From: Marinobacter mangrovi
Lineage (GTDB): Bacteria > Pseudomonadota > Gammaproteobacteria > Pseudomonadales > Oleiphilaceae
Direction of reading: 5' to 3'
Length of the DNA stretch: 64,000 bases
Assembly: GCF_016798325.1 (NCBI RefSeq)
Contig: NZ_JAERVO010000003.1
Coordinates: 391,608 to 455,607 of the forward strand
The position numbers were made by a program, and so were the translations under genes. A model generated the notes under the pieces. It had not been told where the DNA came from. It saw only the letters and a program-made list of their open reading frames with translations, and made no database searches. This document shows, one piece after another, positions 17,847 to 26,860 of the stretch. Numbering within the stretch: the stretch's first letter is position 1; the number at the start of each line of letters is the position of its first letter.

Positions 17847-18698
17847 TCAGTGCAGTGAATGACCGTGGAACAGTTGGTCGATATCGTTGCGGTCAAAGCG
17901 GTACTGCGTATGGCAGAACTGGCAGTCCATCTCGATGGTTTCCTGCTCATCGAGAATGCTGTAGCACTCGTCCTGACCAACGGATTCCAGTGCCGCCAGT
18001 GTCCGCTCCCGGGAGCAGCTGCACTGGAAACGCACCGTTTCCGAATCGAAAACACGCAGGGTTTCTTCGTGGAACAGGCGGTTCAGGACGGTCTGGCTGT
18101 CCAGTCCGAGCATTTCATCCGCCTTGACCGTGCTGGCGAGATGGCCGACGCGTTGCCACAGGTCGTCGTCCAGCGACTTGTCGCCCGGCAGACGCTGCAG
18201 CATGAGGCCGGCGGCCTGTTCGCCGTCGGCAAACAGGAACAAACGAGTGTCGATCTGCTCCGAACGTTCGAAATACTCTTCCAGACAGGCGGACAGGTTG
18301 TCGTGCTCCCGCGGCACCACGCCCTGGTAGCGCTGGCCCTGGTCCGGGGTGATGGTGATCGCCATGCGGCCTTCGCCCAGCAGCTCGTCGAGACTTTCGC
18401 CGGACGGCTGGGTGTCGTAGCGGGCGATGCCGCGAATCGCGCGGTCGTGACTGCATTCGGCCATCAGCATGCGGACCGGACCTTCGCCCTGGGCCTGGAT
18501 GGACAGGGTCCCTTCAAACTTGAGGGTGCCGGACAGCAGCACGCTGGCCGCCAGGGTTTCCCCCAGCAGGTGCTGGATGCGCTCGGGGTAGGCGGACTGG
18601 GAGATGATCTCCTGGAAGCTGCCGGACAGGCGGACCCACTCGCCGCGGACCTGGCTGTCTTCAAAAAGGAATCGTTGGAACTGGTCGTCCAATGCCAT
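17847..18698 (-). CDS. hslO: Hsp33 redox-regulated chaperone
   Basis: A 283-residue Hsp33. The C-terminal zinc/redox switch is intact: Cys226 and Cys228 (CSC) and Cys259 and Cys262 (CQFC). Oxidation of these releases zinc and activates holdase function under oxidative stress. The N-terminal domain has the family pattern (DQFQRFLFED...VRGEWVRL). It is the third gene of yrfG-hslR-hslO, read leftward toward pckA. Confidence 0.96.
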   Translation of the reverse strand: MALDDQFQRFLFEDSQVRGEWVRLSGSFQEIISQSAYPERIQHLLGETLAASVLLSGTLKFEGTLSIQAQGEGPVRMLMAECSHDRAIRGIARYDTQPSGESLDELLGEGRMAITITPDQGQRYQGVVPREHDNLSACLEEYFERSEQIDTRLFLFADGEQAAGLMLQRLPGDKSLDDDLWQRVGHLASTVKADEMLGLDSQTVLNRLFHEETLRVFDSETVRFQCSCSRERTLAALESVGQDECYSILDEQETIEMDCQFCHTQYRFDRNDIDQLFHGHSLH

Positions 18699-18750
18699 GG
18701 AATCAAGACCTCATCTTGAGTAGGGGGTAAAAGGCGTCAAATGATTGCTG

Positions 18751-19155
18751 TCAGAGCCCGTGCTGATCCCGGAAACGCTGCAAGTCCCGGCGATCTTTCT
18801 TGGTCGGGCGCCGTGCCGGTGGCAACTGGGCGGCCTGCATGGTCTTGCGCTGCCAGGCGATCTCTTCGCGCTTCTTCTCGCTCTCCGCGGTCTCGTGGTA
18901 GAGCTTCTGCGCTTCCGGAGCCGCGCGCCGACGGTCGCTGATGTCGTCGACAATGACTTCCTTTTCCTGATGACCCAGTCTCAGCCGCAGCCGCGCGCCC
19001 ACTTCCACCGGTTTACCCGGCTTGGTGCGCTGACTGTTGTAATGAACCTTGCCGCCTTCGATGGCTTCCTTGGCGATGGTTCGGGTCTTGTAGAAGCGTG
19101 CGGCCCAGAGCCACTTGTCGAGCCGCACCCGGTCATTGGTTTCTGCTGAACTCAT
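18751..19155 (-). CDS. hslR: Hsp15 heat-shock RNA-binding protein
   Basis: A 134-residue S4-domain protein. The S4 fold starts at DRVRLDKWLWAARFYKTRTIA (residues 8-28, only the family core is cited) and continues through GGKVHYN. The C-terminal tail is basic and charged. In E. coli Hsp15 binds free 50S subunits carrying nascent chains and helps recycle them. It lies between yrfG and hslO in the conserved order, 52 bases before hslO. Confidence 0.94.
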   Translation of the reverse strand: MSSAETNDRVRLDKWLWAARFYKTRTIAKEAIEGGKVHYNSQRTKPGKPVEVGARLRLRLGHQEKEVIVDDISDRRRAAPEAQKLYHETAESEKKREEIAWQRKTMQAAQLPPARRPTKKDRRDLQRFRDQHGL

Positions 19156-19224
19156 GATGCTCCGGTTGCCGGGTGTATCTGTGTCGGTGTGCCCGCCGAC
19201 GATCCTTACTTGATTATAACGCGA

Positions 19225-19905
19225 TCAACCCGGCATGGGGACGGGTGAAATATCCGCCAGGATTTCATCAAAGTGAGCAATCGATGGTGTGCCGGCCTGG
19301 GTCGCGCGCACCGGTTCCCGGCTGTCGGGCGCCAGGATGGCCAGCTGCTGGCCAATGCCGGCTTGCCGGGCGCTGGCCAGGACCGACAGATTGTCGTCCA
19401 CCATCAGCGTGCGTTCGGCCCGATAGGGCTCGACCGCTGCCAGATCGGCCCAGAACCGGATGTCCTCTTTCGGGCGTCCGAAGTCGTGGGTCGACAGGAT
19501 TCGATCGACATGGCGGTCGAGGCCGGTTTTTTCAAGTTTCAGGGCCAGCGGTTTGGGGTGGCAGTTGGTGACGATCACGCTGCGGCGGCCGCTGTCACGC
19601 AGTTTCCCCATGAACGATTCCGCATGCGGGCGGTAGTTGATGCGATCGGCGACTTCGCGCTTGAGGGCGGTGATGTCCACATCCAGGCGATTGCTCCAGT
19701 AGTCCACGCAGTACCACTGCAGGGAGCCTTTTTCCGATTCGATCTGGGGGATGATGTGCTCGCGCGCCGCCGCGTGGCTCACGGATTTGAGTTCAGCGTA
19801 ACGACGGGGCAGGTGGTCGAGCCAGAAGTGGCTGTCGAAGTGCAGGTCCAGCAGTGTCCCGTCCATATCCAGGAACACCGTGTCCAGCGCTGACCAATCG
19901 ATCAT
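19225..19905 (-). CDS. yrfG: HAD-family GMP/IMP nucleotidase (YrfG-like)
   Basis: A 226-residue haloacid-dehalogenase hydrolase. Motif I is FLDMDGTLLD with the nucleophile Asp13 and general acid Asp15; motif II is VIVTNCHPKP; motif III/IV is RPKEDIRFW and LMVDDN. The E. coli protein in the same position is a purine nucleotide 5'-nucleotidase. It is first in the yrfG-hslR-hslO group, 69 bases before hslR. Confidence 0.9.
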   Translation of the reverse strand: MIDWSALDTVFLDMDGTLLDLHFDSHFWLDHLPRRYAELKSVSHAAAREHIIPQIESEKGSLQWYCVDYWSNRLDVDITALKREVADRINYRPHAESFMGKLRDSGRRSVIVTNCHPKPLALKLEKTGLDRHVDRILSTHDFGRPKEDIRFWADLAAVEPYRAERTLMVDDNLSVLASARQAGIGQQLAILAPDSREPVRATQAGTPSIAHFDEILADISPVPMPG

Positions 19906-19984
19906 GGGGCAGGCCCGATATCAGAGAGTGATATTCAAGCCTGCCGCAGATCCCGGGTCGGGGCAATAGGGCCTTGCCGCGACG

Positions 19985-20311
19985 TTACTGGGTGTTGGCG
20001 ACAGTGTCCTGCTTGCGGCCGGACTGGGTACAGCCCAGGCAACGGACAAACGTGGCTTCTGCCGGTCCCAGGAACAGCGTCTCGCCCGCTTCCTTGGCAT
20101 TACCGCCCAGCAGCGAGAAGGGCAGGGACACCACATACACCGCACCGCCAACGATCGTCGTGGCCAGCAGGACCGGGCGAGCGAACAGGGCATCGGCGGT
20201 CATGGCGAAGGCGGACGGCTCTTCTTCGACGGGGTTGGCGTAGCCCAGGGAGGAAAAGCCCATCAGGCTGACGGCGAGGGTCATGACGACAACACGTGCA
20301 AACTTGGACAT
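19985..20311 (-). CDS. Small exported protein with CxxC, function unknown
   Basis: A 108-residue protein with a signal peptide (cleavage near SLGYA), a short acidic stretch, one hydrophobic helix (about residues 46-70, PVLLATTIVGGAVYVVSLP) and a CLGC motif near the C-terminus. Similar short proteins are often labelled multidrug transporter, but the length cannot support that role. It follows mutM and precedes yrfG on the same strand. The CxxC may bind a metal or form a disulfide. Confidence 0.78.
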   Translation of the reverse strand: MSKFARVVVMTLAVSLMGFSSLGYANPVEEEPSAFAMTADALFARPVLLATTIVGGAVYVVSLPFSLLGGNAKEAGETLFLGPAEATFVRCLGCTQSGRKQDTVANTQ

Positions 20312-20459
20312 TGCTGATTCTCCTGGAAATTCCGGAATACCGTCCGGCCATCCGGGGCAGGACGCCGGCTTTCTGGTTCGGATGGGTTAACTATGGCTCA
20401 TGGTGCCGTGATTTCAAACGTTTTTCTGTCACTCAGTGTGACACGTTACGCGCTTCGCT

Positions 20460-21275
20460 TTAGCGCTGGCAGCGAGGGCAATACACCGTAGAGCGCTGTC
20501 CCAGCCGGATTTCCTTCAGGGTGGTTCCGCACTGGCGGCAGGGTTCGCCACCGCGGCCGTACACGTTCAGGGACTGGGCGAAGTAGCCCGGCTTGCCGTC
20601 GCTGTTGACGAAATCCCGCAGGGTGGTGCCGCCCATCAGGATGGCGGCCGTGAGAATTTCCCGGATGGCCTCCACCAGGCGCACCATGCGGTCCCGTCCA
20701 ACGCGGCCGGCGGCCCGGCCCGGATGAATGCCGGCCATGTGGAGCGCTTCATTGGCGTAAATGTTCCCCACCCCGACCACAATGCGACTGTCCATGATGA
20801 AGGACTTGATGGCGGTGCTGCGCCCGCGGGACTGCCGGTAGAGCTGATAGCCGGTAAACGCCACCGGATCCAGCGGTTCCGGGCCCAGGTGGCTGATCAG
20901 GGGATGCGCGTCGGGATCGTCGCTCCACAACCAGGCCCCGAACCGGCGCGGATCGTTGTAACGCAGCCACTGGTTGTCGCCCAGCTCCAGTTCCACGTGG
21001 TCATGGGTCAGGCGGGGCGTGCCGTCGGTCACGATGCGCAGGCTGCCGGACATGCCCAGGTGGATCATCAGCGTGCCGTCGTCGAACCGCACCAGCAGGT
21101 ACTTGGCGCGCCGGTCAACCTGCCGCGGTGTAGCGCCGGTCAGACGCTGGGCCAGATCGTCGGGAATCGGCCAGCGCAGGCGTGGCTCGTGCACCCGGGC
21201 ACCGCGGATCACCCGGTTTTCCAGGAAAGGGGCAATACCGCGTCGGGTGGTTTCCACTTCGGGCAGTTCAGGCAA
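20460..21275 (-). CDS. mutM: Formamidopyrimidine-DNA glycosylase (Fpg/MutM)
   Basis: A 271-residue DNA glycosylase/AP lyase that removes 8-oxoguanine. The catalytic nucleophile is the N-terminal proline exposed after Met removal, followed by [11 protein letters not shown]. This fixes the start as the TTG at 21275, preceded by GAGGAG; an in-frame GTG at 21293 would bury the proline. The C-terminal zinc finger has CRQCG and CPRC, and the lysine in the AKYLLVRF segment is present. Confidence 0.95.
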   Translation of the reverse strand: MPELPEVETTRRGIAPFLENRVIRGARVHEPRLRWPIPDDLAQRLTGATPRQVDRRAKYLLVRFDDGTLMIHLGMSGSLRIVTDGTPRLTHDHVELELGDNQWLRYNDPRRFGAWLWSDDPDAHPLISHLGPEPLDPVAFTGYQLYRQSRGRSTAIKSFIMDSRIVVGVGNIYANEALHMAGIHPGRAAGRVGRDRMVRLVEAIREILTAAILMGGTTLRDFVNSDGKPGYFAQSLNVYGRGGEPCRQCGTTLKEIRLGQRSTVYCPRCQR

Positions 21276-21446
21276 GGTCGACTCCTCGGTCACGGGCAGT
21301 TCAGGATGCGGATTGTCGCCTACGGGGGCGGGAAGTCAAACGCCCGGGTGCCCCATGGCCGGCTTTCCGTACCGACTGTAATCGAGACTTACAAAGACTC
21401 GCGACTGGTCACAAAATAGACATGGATTGGGCTGCGAGGCTTGTTG

Positions 21447-21466
21447 TAGCTTACAGCTGTACGCTA
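21447..21466. promoter_or_regulatory. 20 bp palindrome, FabR/DesT-like operator upstream of the desaturase gene
   Basis: TAGCTTACAGCTGTACGCTA is palindromic at 18 of 20 positions. Recalled from memory, the FabR consensus AGCGTACA-N2-TGTTCGCT matches its core at 14 of 16 positions. It overlaps a weak -10 (TAGACT, 21465-21470) with TTGTTG 18 bases upstream, so binding would block the promoter. It is about 180 bases before the desaturase start, in a 370-base gap with no other gene. Confidence 0.6.
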
Positions 21467-21646
21467 GACTGCGAACGTCCAGGAGTTCCTCAACTATTGG
21501 CGGTATAAGAAAGGCTCCTGAGTGCGAGATGGCGTGAATACAAAGGCGTTTGGCGCGCTTTCACGCGGTCTCTGATTTGTCAGGTTCCATCGCGGAGAGA
21601 TACGGAACGTCTTTTCGCCCGCGTTATTTCTTCGAGGAAACATCCT

Positions 21647-22825
21647 ATGTGGTACAACGGTCTCCTGGACCTCCCGGCCTGGCAGCTGGTGCTGGTGGTG
21701 TTGGGACTCACTCACGTGACCATCGTCAGCGTCACCCTTTACCTGCACCGGCATTCGGCGCACAACTCGCTGGACCTGCATCCGGCACTGGCGCATTTCT
21801 TCCGCTTCTGGCTGTGGCTGACCACCGGCCAGAACACCAAGGAATGGACCGCCATCCACCGCAAGCACCACGCTACGTGTGAAACCGAAGACGATCCCCA
21901 CAGTCCGGTGGTCAAGGGTCTGAAAAAGGTGCTGGCCGAAGGCGCCGAGCTGTATCAGGAAGCCGCCACGCCGGAAACCCTGGCCCGCTATGGCCAGCGC
22001 ACCCCGGAAGACTGGATTGAACGCAAGGTCTACACCCCGCATAAATTGATGGGCATCGTCTTGATGGCGGTGATTGATCTGGCGTTGTTTGGCGTCAATG
22101 GCATCTGGATCTGGGCGATTCAGATGATGTGGATCCCGCTCTGGGCGGCCGGCGTGATCAACGGCATTGGCCACTATTTCGGCTACCGTAATTTCGAATG
22201 CAGCGACAACGCCCGCAATATCGTGCCCTGGGGGCTGATCATCGGCGGTGAGGAGCTGCACAACAACCACCACACCTATCCGAACTCGTCCAAGCTGTCG
22301 CGTCGCTGGTACGAAGTGGATATTGGCTGGGGCTATATCCGCCTGTTCCAGTTCTTCCGCCTGGCCAAGCCAAAAGGCTATCGTCCGATTGCGCACCGCG
22401 TACCGGGCAAGCTGGATATGGATGTGGAAACCGTGCAGGCGATCGCCAACAACCGCTTCGACATCATGCGCCAGTACCGCAAGCGCGTGCTGGAGCCGGT
22501 CTTGCGCCAGCAGAAGCAGGTGATGGAAGAAGACATCAAGCCGCTGTACAGCAAAGCCCGCAAGCTGCTGTCGCGGGAAAGCTCGCTGATCAAGCCGCAC
22601 GACCAGAAAAAGCTGGAATCGCTGCTGGAACGCAACGCCGTGCTGCGCCAGATCTACGACAAGAGTCACGAACTGCAGGCGCTGTGGCGCCGCCGTGGCC
22701 TGAAACCGCAGGACAAGCTGCACGCGCTGGCGGAATGGTGCCGCGACGCCGAAGAAAGCGGTATTCGCTACCTGGAAGAGTTTGCCGCGCACCTGAAGTC
22801 CTACGCCCTGCGCCCGGCATCCTGA
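21647..22825 (+). CDS. desA: Membrane fatty acid delta-9 desaturase (DesA-like)
   Basis: A 392-residue membrane desaturase that introduces a double bond into an acyl chain using a di-iron centre. The three histidine clusters are HRHSAH (34-39), HRKHH (72-76) and HNNHH (205-209). Four to five hydrophobic helices surround them. The C-terminal third is a long helical extension (from about residue 255) past the usual core. Substrate (phospholipid acyl or acyl-CoA) cannot be told; the P. aeruginosa DesA acts on phospholipid acyl chains. The FabR-like palindrome upstream fits control by unsaturated fatty acid status. Confidence 0.92.
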   Translation: MWYNGLLDLPAWQLVLVVLGLTHVTIVSVTLYLHRHSAHNSLDLHPALAHFFRFWLWLTTGQNTKEWTAIHRKHHATCETEDDPHSPVVKGLKKVLAEGAELYQEAATPETLARYGQRTPEDWIERKVYTPHKLMGIVLMAVIDLALFGVNGIWIWAIQMMWIPLWAAGVINGIGHYFGYRNFECSDNARNIVPWGLIIGGEELHNNHHTYPNSSKLSRRWYEVDIGWGYIRLFQFFRLAKPKGYRPIAHRVPGKLDMDVETVQAIANNRFDIMRQYRKRVLEPVLRQQKQVMEEDIKPLYSKARKLLSRESSLIKPHDQKKLESLLERNAVLRQIYDKSHELQALWRRRGLKPQDKLHALAEWCRDAEESGIRYLEEFAAHLKSYALRPAS

Positions 22826-22872
22826 TTGAATCCCGGTCTGATCCGGCTGCGCGCAGCCGGATCAGAACCGGA

Positions 22873-23502
22873 TCAAGCACCTACCTTGTACAGCCGGTAG
22901 CACACCTGACCGGCGACTTTCTCTCGATGCAGTGACCAGTTGGATGGCACCACCACCTGGCTCCGTTCGCTCTCATGCTCGATATACACCCAACTGCCGT
23001 CGGCGACCCAGCCGTTGTCGACAATCAGCGGGATCAGCCGGTCCAGCCAGTTCTCGCGAAACGGCGGATCCATCAGGAGCAGGTCGAATGGCGCGTCCGC
23101 GGTCTGCCCCAGAAAGCCGGCGACATCCTGGCAGACGACCCGGCCGGTATCGGACTTAAGCCGGGCCAGGTTGGCTTTCAGGGCGTCGCACAGGGCCCGG
23201 GTGTGATCCACGAACACCGCTTCGCGGGCCCCGCGGGACAGGGCTTCCAGTCCCAGGACGCCGCTACCGGCGAACAGGTCCAGGCAACTTGCGCCGGGGA
23301 CCACGGGCATCAGCCAGTTGAACAGGGTTTCGCGGACCCGTGAGGGTGTTGGTCGGACGCCGCCCACGGCGGGAAAGGTCAGGCGCCGGCTGCGCCAGTC
23401 ACCGCCGATGAGGCGGAGTTCGCCCGTGTCCTGGACGGTGGCCTGGATGGCACGGCGTCGGGCCAGAGGTCGGCCGTTTTTTCGGTTCGGCTTGCGTGGC
23501 AT
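22873..23502 (-). CDS. rsmD: 16S rRNA (guanine-966-N2)-methyltransferase
   Basis: A 209-residue RsmD methyltransferase. The SAM-binding region is LDLFAGSGVLGLEALSRGA (about residues 74-92) and the catalytic motif is DPPF at residues 145-148. It methylates 16S rRNA in assembled 30S particles. The N-terminus is Lys/Arg-rich. The ATG at 23502 is preferred over a GTG at 23520. It is divergent from ftsY, the usual gammaproteobacterial arrangement. Confidence 0.95.
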   Translation of the reverse strand: MPRKPNRKNGRPLARRRAIQATVQDTGELRLIGGDWRSRRLTFPAVGGVRPTPSRVRETLFNWLMPVVPGASCLDLFAGSGVLGLEALSRGAREAVFVDHTRALCDALKANLARLKSDTGRVVCQDVAGFLGQTADAPFDLLLMDPPFRENWLDRLIPLIVDNGWVADGSWVYIEHESERSQVVVPSNWSLHREKVAGQVCYRLYKVGA

Positions 23503-23564
23503 GGTCGTTAAGAGCTCCACCGATGGGTTTAGACGCGCGCAGTCTAACCAAAACCGCCATCAAT

Positions 23565-23594
23565 TTGGACGATCATTGGTCAGCTCGCTAGAAT
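23565..23594 (+). promoter_or_regulatory. Candidate promoter of ftsY
   Basis: TTGGAC (23565-23570), 18 bases, then TAGAAT (23589-23594), about 90 bases before the ftsY start. The -10 matches consensus at five of six positions; the -35 is weak. Confidence 0.4.
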
Positions 23595-23682
23595 ACGCGG
23601 CTCTGACGGCGTGTCCCGGGCGCCGCGCCCGGTGTAGTGACACCTTCGATTTCTCACCTCTTGACCGACGGAACTGCAAAAG

Positions 23683-24873
23683 ATGAAGGCAGAGTGGATT
23701 ATGACAGGACTTCTGGTCCTGCTGGTGCTTGTATTTGTTGTGGAACTGGTGAATCGCCGCCGGGCGCGTCCGCGTCCCAAGGCTGTTCCGCAGCGTGAAC
23801 CTCAGCCCCAGGCCGGCGCCACGCCTGCCGAGACGCCAGCGGTTACCGAAACGGTCGAAGCGGAAGCCGAAGCAGAAACGCCCGCCCCGGAACCGGCGGT
23901 CGAGCCGGAAAAGCCGGCACCGGCGCCTGAGCCCGTCCCTGAACCGGAATCGTCCGCGAGTGTTTTCCAGCGCATCAAGAGCGGCCTGGGCAAGACCCGC
24001 GCCAACCTGTCGTCCGGCCTGTCCGATCTGTTCAGCACCGGCAAATCGGTGGACGAGGACCTGCTTGAAGAGATCGAAACCACGCTGCTGACCGCGGATG
24101 TGGGCATCACCGCGACCACCGAGATCATCGAATCCCTGACCGACAAGCTGGAGCGCAAGCAGCTCAAGGATGGTCAGGCGGTGCGCGAGGCCTTGAAGAA
24201 CGATCTGCGGGATCTGCTGGTGGACAGTACCGAGCCGCTCAATATCGACACCGGTAAGAAACCGTTCGTCATGCTGGTGGTCGGCGTCAACGGTGTCGGC
24301 AAGACCACGACGATTGGCAAGATGGCCCGCAAGTTCAAGGCCGAGGGTAAGTCCGTCATGCTGGCGGCCGGCGATACCTTCCGTGCGGCGGCGGTGGAGC
24401 AGCTGCAGGTCTGGGGCGAGCGAAACGACGTGCCCGTGGTCGCCCAGCACACCGGTGCCGATAGCGCCTCGGTGATCTACGACGCGGTGCAGTCCGCCCA
24501 GTCCCGCGGTGTCGACGTGGTGATCGCCGATACGGCGGGCCGTCTGCAGAACAAGGACAACCTGATGTCCGAGCTGGAGAAGGTCGTCCGGGTGATGAAG
24601 AAGCTGGACGATTCCGCCCCCCACGAAGTGATGCTGGTACTGGATGCCGGAACCGGTCAGAATGCCCTGAGCCAGGCGCAGGTGTTCCAGCAGGCCGTTG
24701 GTGTCAGCGGCATCACCCTGACCAAGCTCGACGGCACCGCCAAGGGCGGTATTATCTTTGCCGTGGCGCGCCAGCTGAAACTGCCGATCCGCTACATCGG
24801 CGTGGGCGAACAGGCGGAAGACCTGCGTCCGTTTGAGGCCGAATCTTTTGTCGAGGCGCTTTTCGACGAATAA
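23683..24873 (+). CDS. ftsY: FtsY, signal recognition particle receptor
   Basis: A 396-residue SRP receptor GTPase. The N-terminal stretch (about residues 5-24) is a hydrophobic segment ending in basic residues, followed by an acidic Pro/Glu/Ala-rich linker to about residue 95. The NG domain has VNGVGKTTT (about 201-209), GDTFRAAAVEQL, DTAGRLQNKDNL and TKLDGTAKGG. It docks SRP-ribosome complexes at the membrane. The N-terminal transmembrane-like segment is unlike the E. coli protein. It is first in an ftsY-ftsE-ftsX-rpoH block. Confidence 0.96.
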   Translation: MKAEWIMTGLLVLLVLVFVVELVNRRRARPRPKAVPQREPQPQAGATPAETPAVTETVEAEAEAETPAPEPAVEPEKPAPAPEPVPEPESSASVFQRIKSGLGKTRANLSSGLSDLFSTGKSVDEDLLEEIETTLLTADVGITATTEIIESLTDKLERKQLKDGQAVREALKNDLRDLLVDSTEPLNIDTGKKPFVMLVVGVNGVGKTTTIGKMARKFKAEGKSVMLAAGDTFRAAAVEQLQVWGERNDVPVVAQHTGADSASVIYDAVQSAQSRGVDVVIADTAGRLQNKDNLMSELEKVVRVMKKLDDSAPHEVMLVLDAGTGQNALSQAQVFQQAVGVSGITLTKLDGTAKGGIIFAVARQLKLPIRYIGVGEQAEDLRPFEAESFVEALFDE

Positions 24874-24947
24874 ACGGGAGTGGCCGGCGATGAGGCCGTC
24901 CCCGGGCGGCCGGGCCGGGCACGTATTTCCAGACAGGGCACAAGCAG

Positions 24948-25640
24948 TTGATCGAGTTCGAGAAAGTCAGCAAACGCTATGAAGGCGGGCACACGGCCCT
25001 GAAAGCGGTGAGCTTCGCGATGGATCGGGGCGAGCTGGCTTTCCTGACCGGCCATTCCGGCGCCGGCAAGAGTACCCTGCTCAAACTCATCATGCTGATG
25101 GAACGGCCCACCGGCGGTCACGTCATCGTCGGTGGTCAACGCCTGAACCAGTTGCCGCGTCGCCAGATTCCCTTCATCCGCCGCCACATCGGCGTCGTGT
25201 TCCAGAACCACCAACTGCTGTTCGACCGCACGGTTTTCGACAACGTGGCCATGCCGCTGGAAGTGACCGGTGTGCCGCACCGGGAAATCGGTCGCCGGGT
25301 GCGCGCGGCTCTGGACAAGGTGGGCCTGCTCAACAAAGAGAAGATGAACCCGATCCAGCTCTCCGGCGGGGAGCAGCAGCGGGTGGGCATCGCCCGCGCC
25401 GTGGTCAACAAGCCGCCACTGCTGCTGGCGGATGAGCCCACCGGTAACCTGGATCCGGAATTGTCGGCGGACATCATGCACCTGTTCGAACAGTTCAGTC
25501 AGGTGGGTGTCACCGTCCTGATTGCCAGTCACGACATCGCCCTGATCCGGCACATGCGCCGGCGCGTACTGACCCTGCGCAACGGCGAGATGACCTCGGG
25601 CGACGCCATGCCGGACGAGGAGGCGCTGTATGGCCACTGA
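24948..25640 (+). CDS. ftsE: FtsE, cell-division ABC ATPase
   Basis: A 230-residue ABC ATPase. Walker A is GHSGAGKST (residues 35-43), the signature is LSGGEQQR, and Walker B is LLLADEPTG with the catalytic Glu. With FtsX it controls periplasmic amidases during septation. The start is TTG, giving the family N-terminus [11 protein letters not shown]; no ATG lies nearby. It overlaps ftsX by eleven bases. Confidence 0.96.
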   Translation: MIEFEKVSKRYEGGHTALKAVSFAMDRGELAFLTGHSGAGKSTLLKLIMLMERPTGGHVIVGGQRLNQLPRRQIPFIRRHIGVVFQNHQLLFDRTVFDNVAMPLEVTGVPHREIGRRVRAALDKVGLLNKEKMNPIQLSGGEQQRVGIARAVVNKPPLLLADEPTGNLDPELSADIMHLFEQFSQVGVTVLIASHDIALIRHMRRRVLTLRNGEMTSGDAMPDEEALYGH

Positions 25641-26631
25641 ACGTCGGGCCCGCGGAGCCGCCTCCACCCGTTCTCCCTGGAAGGAACTGCTGGGCAGTTA
25701 TCTGCTGCATCATCGCAAGACCGCCCGCGACAGCGCCGAGCGCCTGTGGCGGGCACCGGTCGCCAGCCTGATGACCTGGCTGGTGATGGGCATCGCGCTG
25801 GCCTTGCCAGTGGGGTTGTTGTTGTTGCTGACCAGTCTGCAGGGCGTGAGCGCCGGTTGGGAGAGCACCGCCCGGGTGACCGTCTATCTGGACCAGTCCG
25901 CCACTACGGATGATCTCGATCGTCTGCGGGCCCAGGTCGCCAGCCGGCCGGATGTCACCGACGTGACGGTGATCACCAAGGACGAGGCCCTGAAAGAATT
26001 CCGGGCGTCGTCGGGTCTGGCCGATGCGCTGGACTACCTGGATGAAAATCCGCTGCCGCACACCCTGCTGCTGACGCCGGACGAGTCCGTCCGCAACCAG
26101 ATTGGCATGCAGAAGCTGATGGTGGCACTGGAAGATCTGAAAGACGTGGCCCGGGTCCAGGTGGATCTAGGCTGGCTGCAACGGCTCAACACCATTACCG
26201 ACCTGCTGGGGCGCGGGGTCTGGGCGTTGGGGCTGCTGCTGGCGGCGGCGGTGATCCTGGTGATCGGCAACACCATTCGACTGGCTATCGAAAACCGGCG
26301 CGATGAAATTCTGGTGGCCAAGCTGGTGGGGGGCACCGACGCGTTCGTGCGTCGGCCGTTCCTGTATACCGGCGTTTGGTATGGCCTGGGTGGCGGTATC
26401 GTGGCCTTTATCCTGCTGCAGGTCACCCTGTGGTGGATGAGCGGCCCGGTCCAGCGGCTGGCGAGTCTGTATCGCAGCGAATTTGAACTGAGCGGCTTGT
26501 CCTGGGATGGCACGCTGGGCTTGCTGATGGTGTCAGTGCTGTTAGGGTGGATGGGCGCCTGGCTGGCCGTAAAGCGCCATCTTGAGGCGATCGAACCCAA
26601 CCAGATTGAAGCCCGTGCGACGGCCGGTTGA
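25630..26631 (+). CDS. ftsX: FtsX, cell-division ABC permease subunit
   Basis: A 333-residue membrane protein: a cytoplasmic N-terminal tail of about 45 residues, a first transmembrane helix (about 52-75, SLMTWLVMGIALALPVG), a periplasmic domain (about 80-185) and three further helices. The topology and length match FtsX. It starts inside the end of ftsE, giving tight coupling. FtsX transmits FtsE ATPase activity to EnvC-type amidase activators. Confidence 0.95.
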   Translation: MATERRARGAASTRSPWKELLGSYLLHHRKTARDSAERLWRAPVASLMTWLVMGIALALPVGLLLLLTSLQGVSAGWESTARVTVYLDQSATTDDLDRLRAQVASRPDVTDVTVITKDEALKEFRASSGLADALDYLDENPLPHTLLLTPDESVRNQIGMQKLMVALEDLKDVARVQVDLGWLQRLNTITDLLGRGVWALGLLLAAAVILVIGNTIRLAIENRRDEILVAKLVGGTDAFVRRPFLYTGVWYGLGGGIVAFILLQVTLWWMSGPVQRLASLYRSEFELSGLSWDGTLGLLMVSVLLGWMGAWLAVKRHLEAIEPNQIEARATAG

Positions 26632-26802
26632 TGCCGGGGTCGTTTCGGGTTCACCGTATAGTCGATTTTGCCGGTGACCGGTACAACAGAATAACGAAAG
26701 TGTTGGTGGTGACCGTTTTATTGCCGGTCCGACACGTCGAATTCGAGCCAACACATTGATATTGAAGGTTTCATCCCTGAAGGCATGGAACTTTCAGGCG
26801 AC

Positions 26803-26831
26803 TTGGCGGTCATAACGATGATTGCTATATT
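26803..26831 (+). promoter_or_regulatory. Sigma-70 promoter of rpoH
   Basis: TTGGCG (26803-26808), a 17-base spacer and TATATT (26826-26831) make a good vegetative promoter. The start site would be near 26838, giving a leader of about 23 bases. The short leader leaves little room for the RNA thermometer that lies in the coding region in E. coli. Confidence 0.65.
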
Positions 26832-26860
26832 AGTGGGTCGCCACGTTGCGGAGGAAAAGC

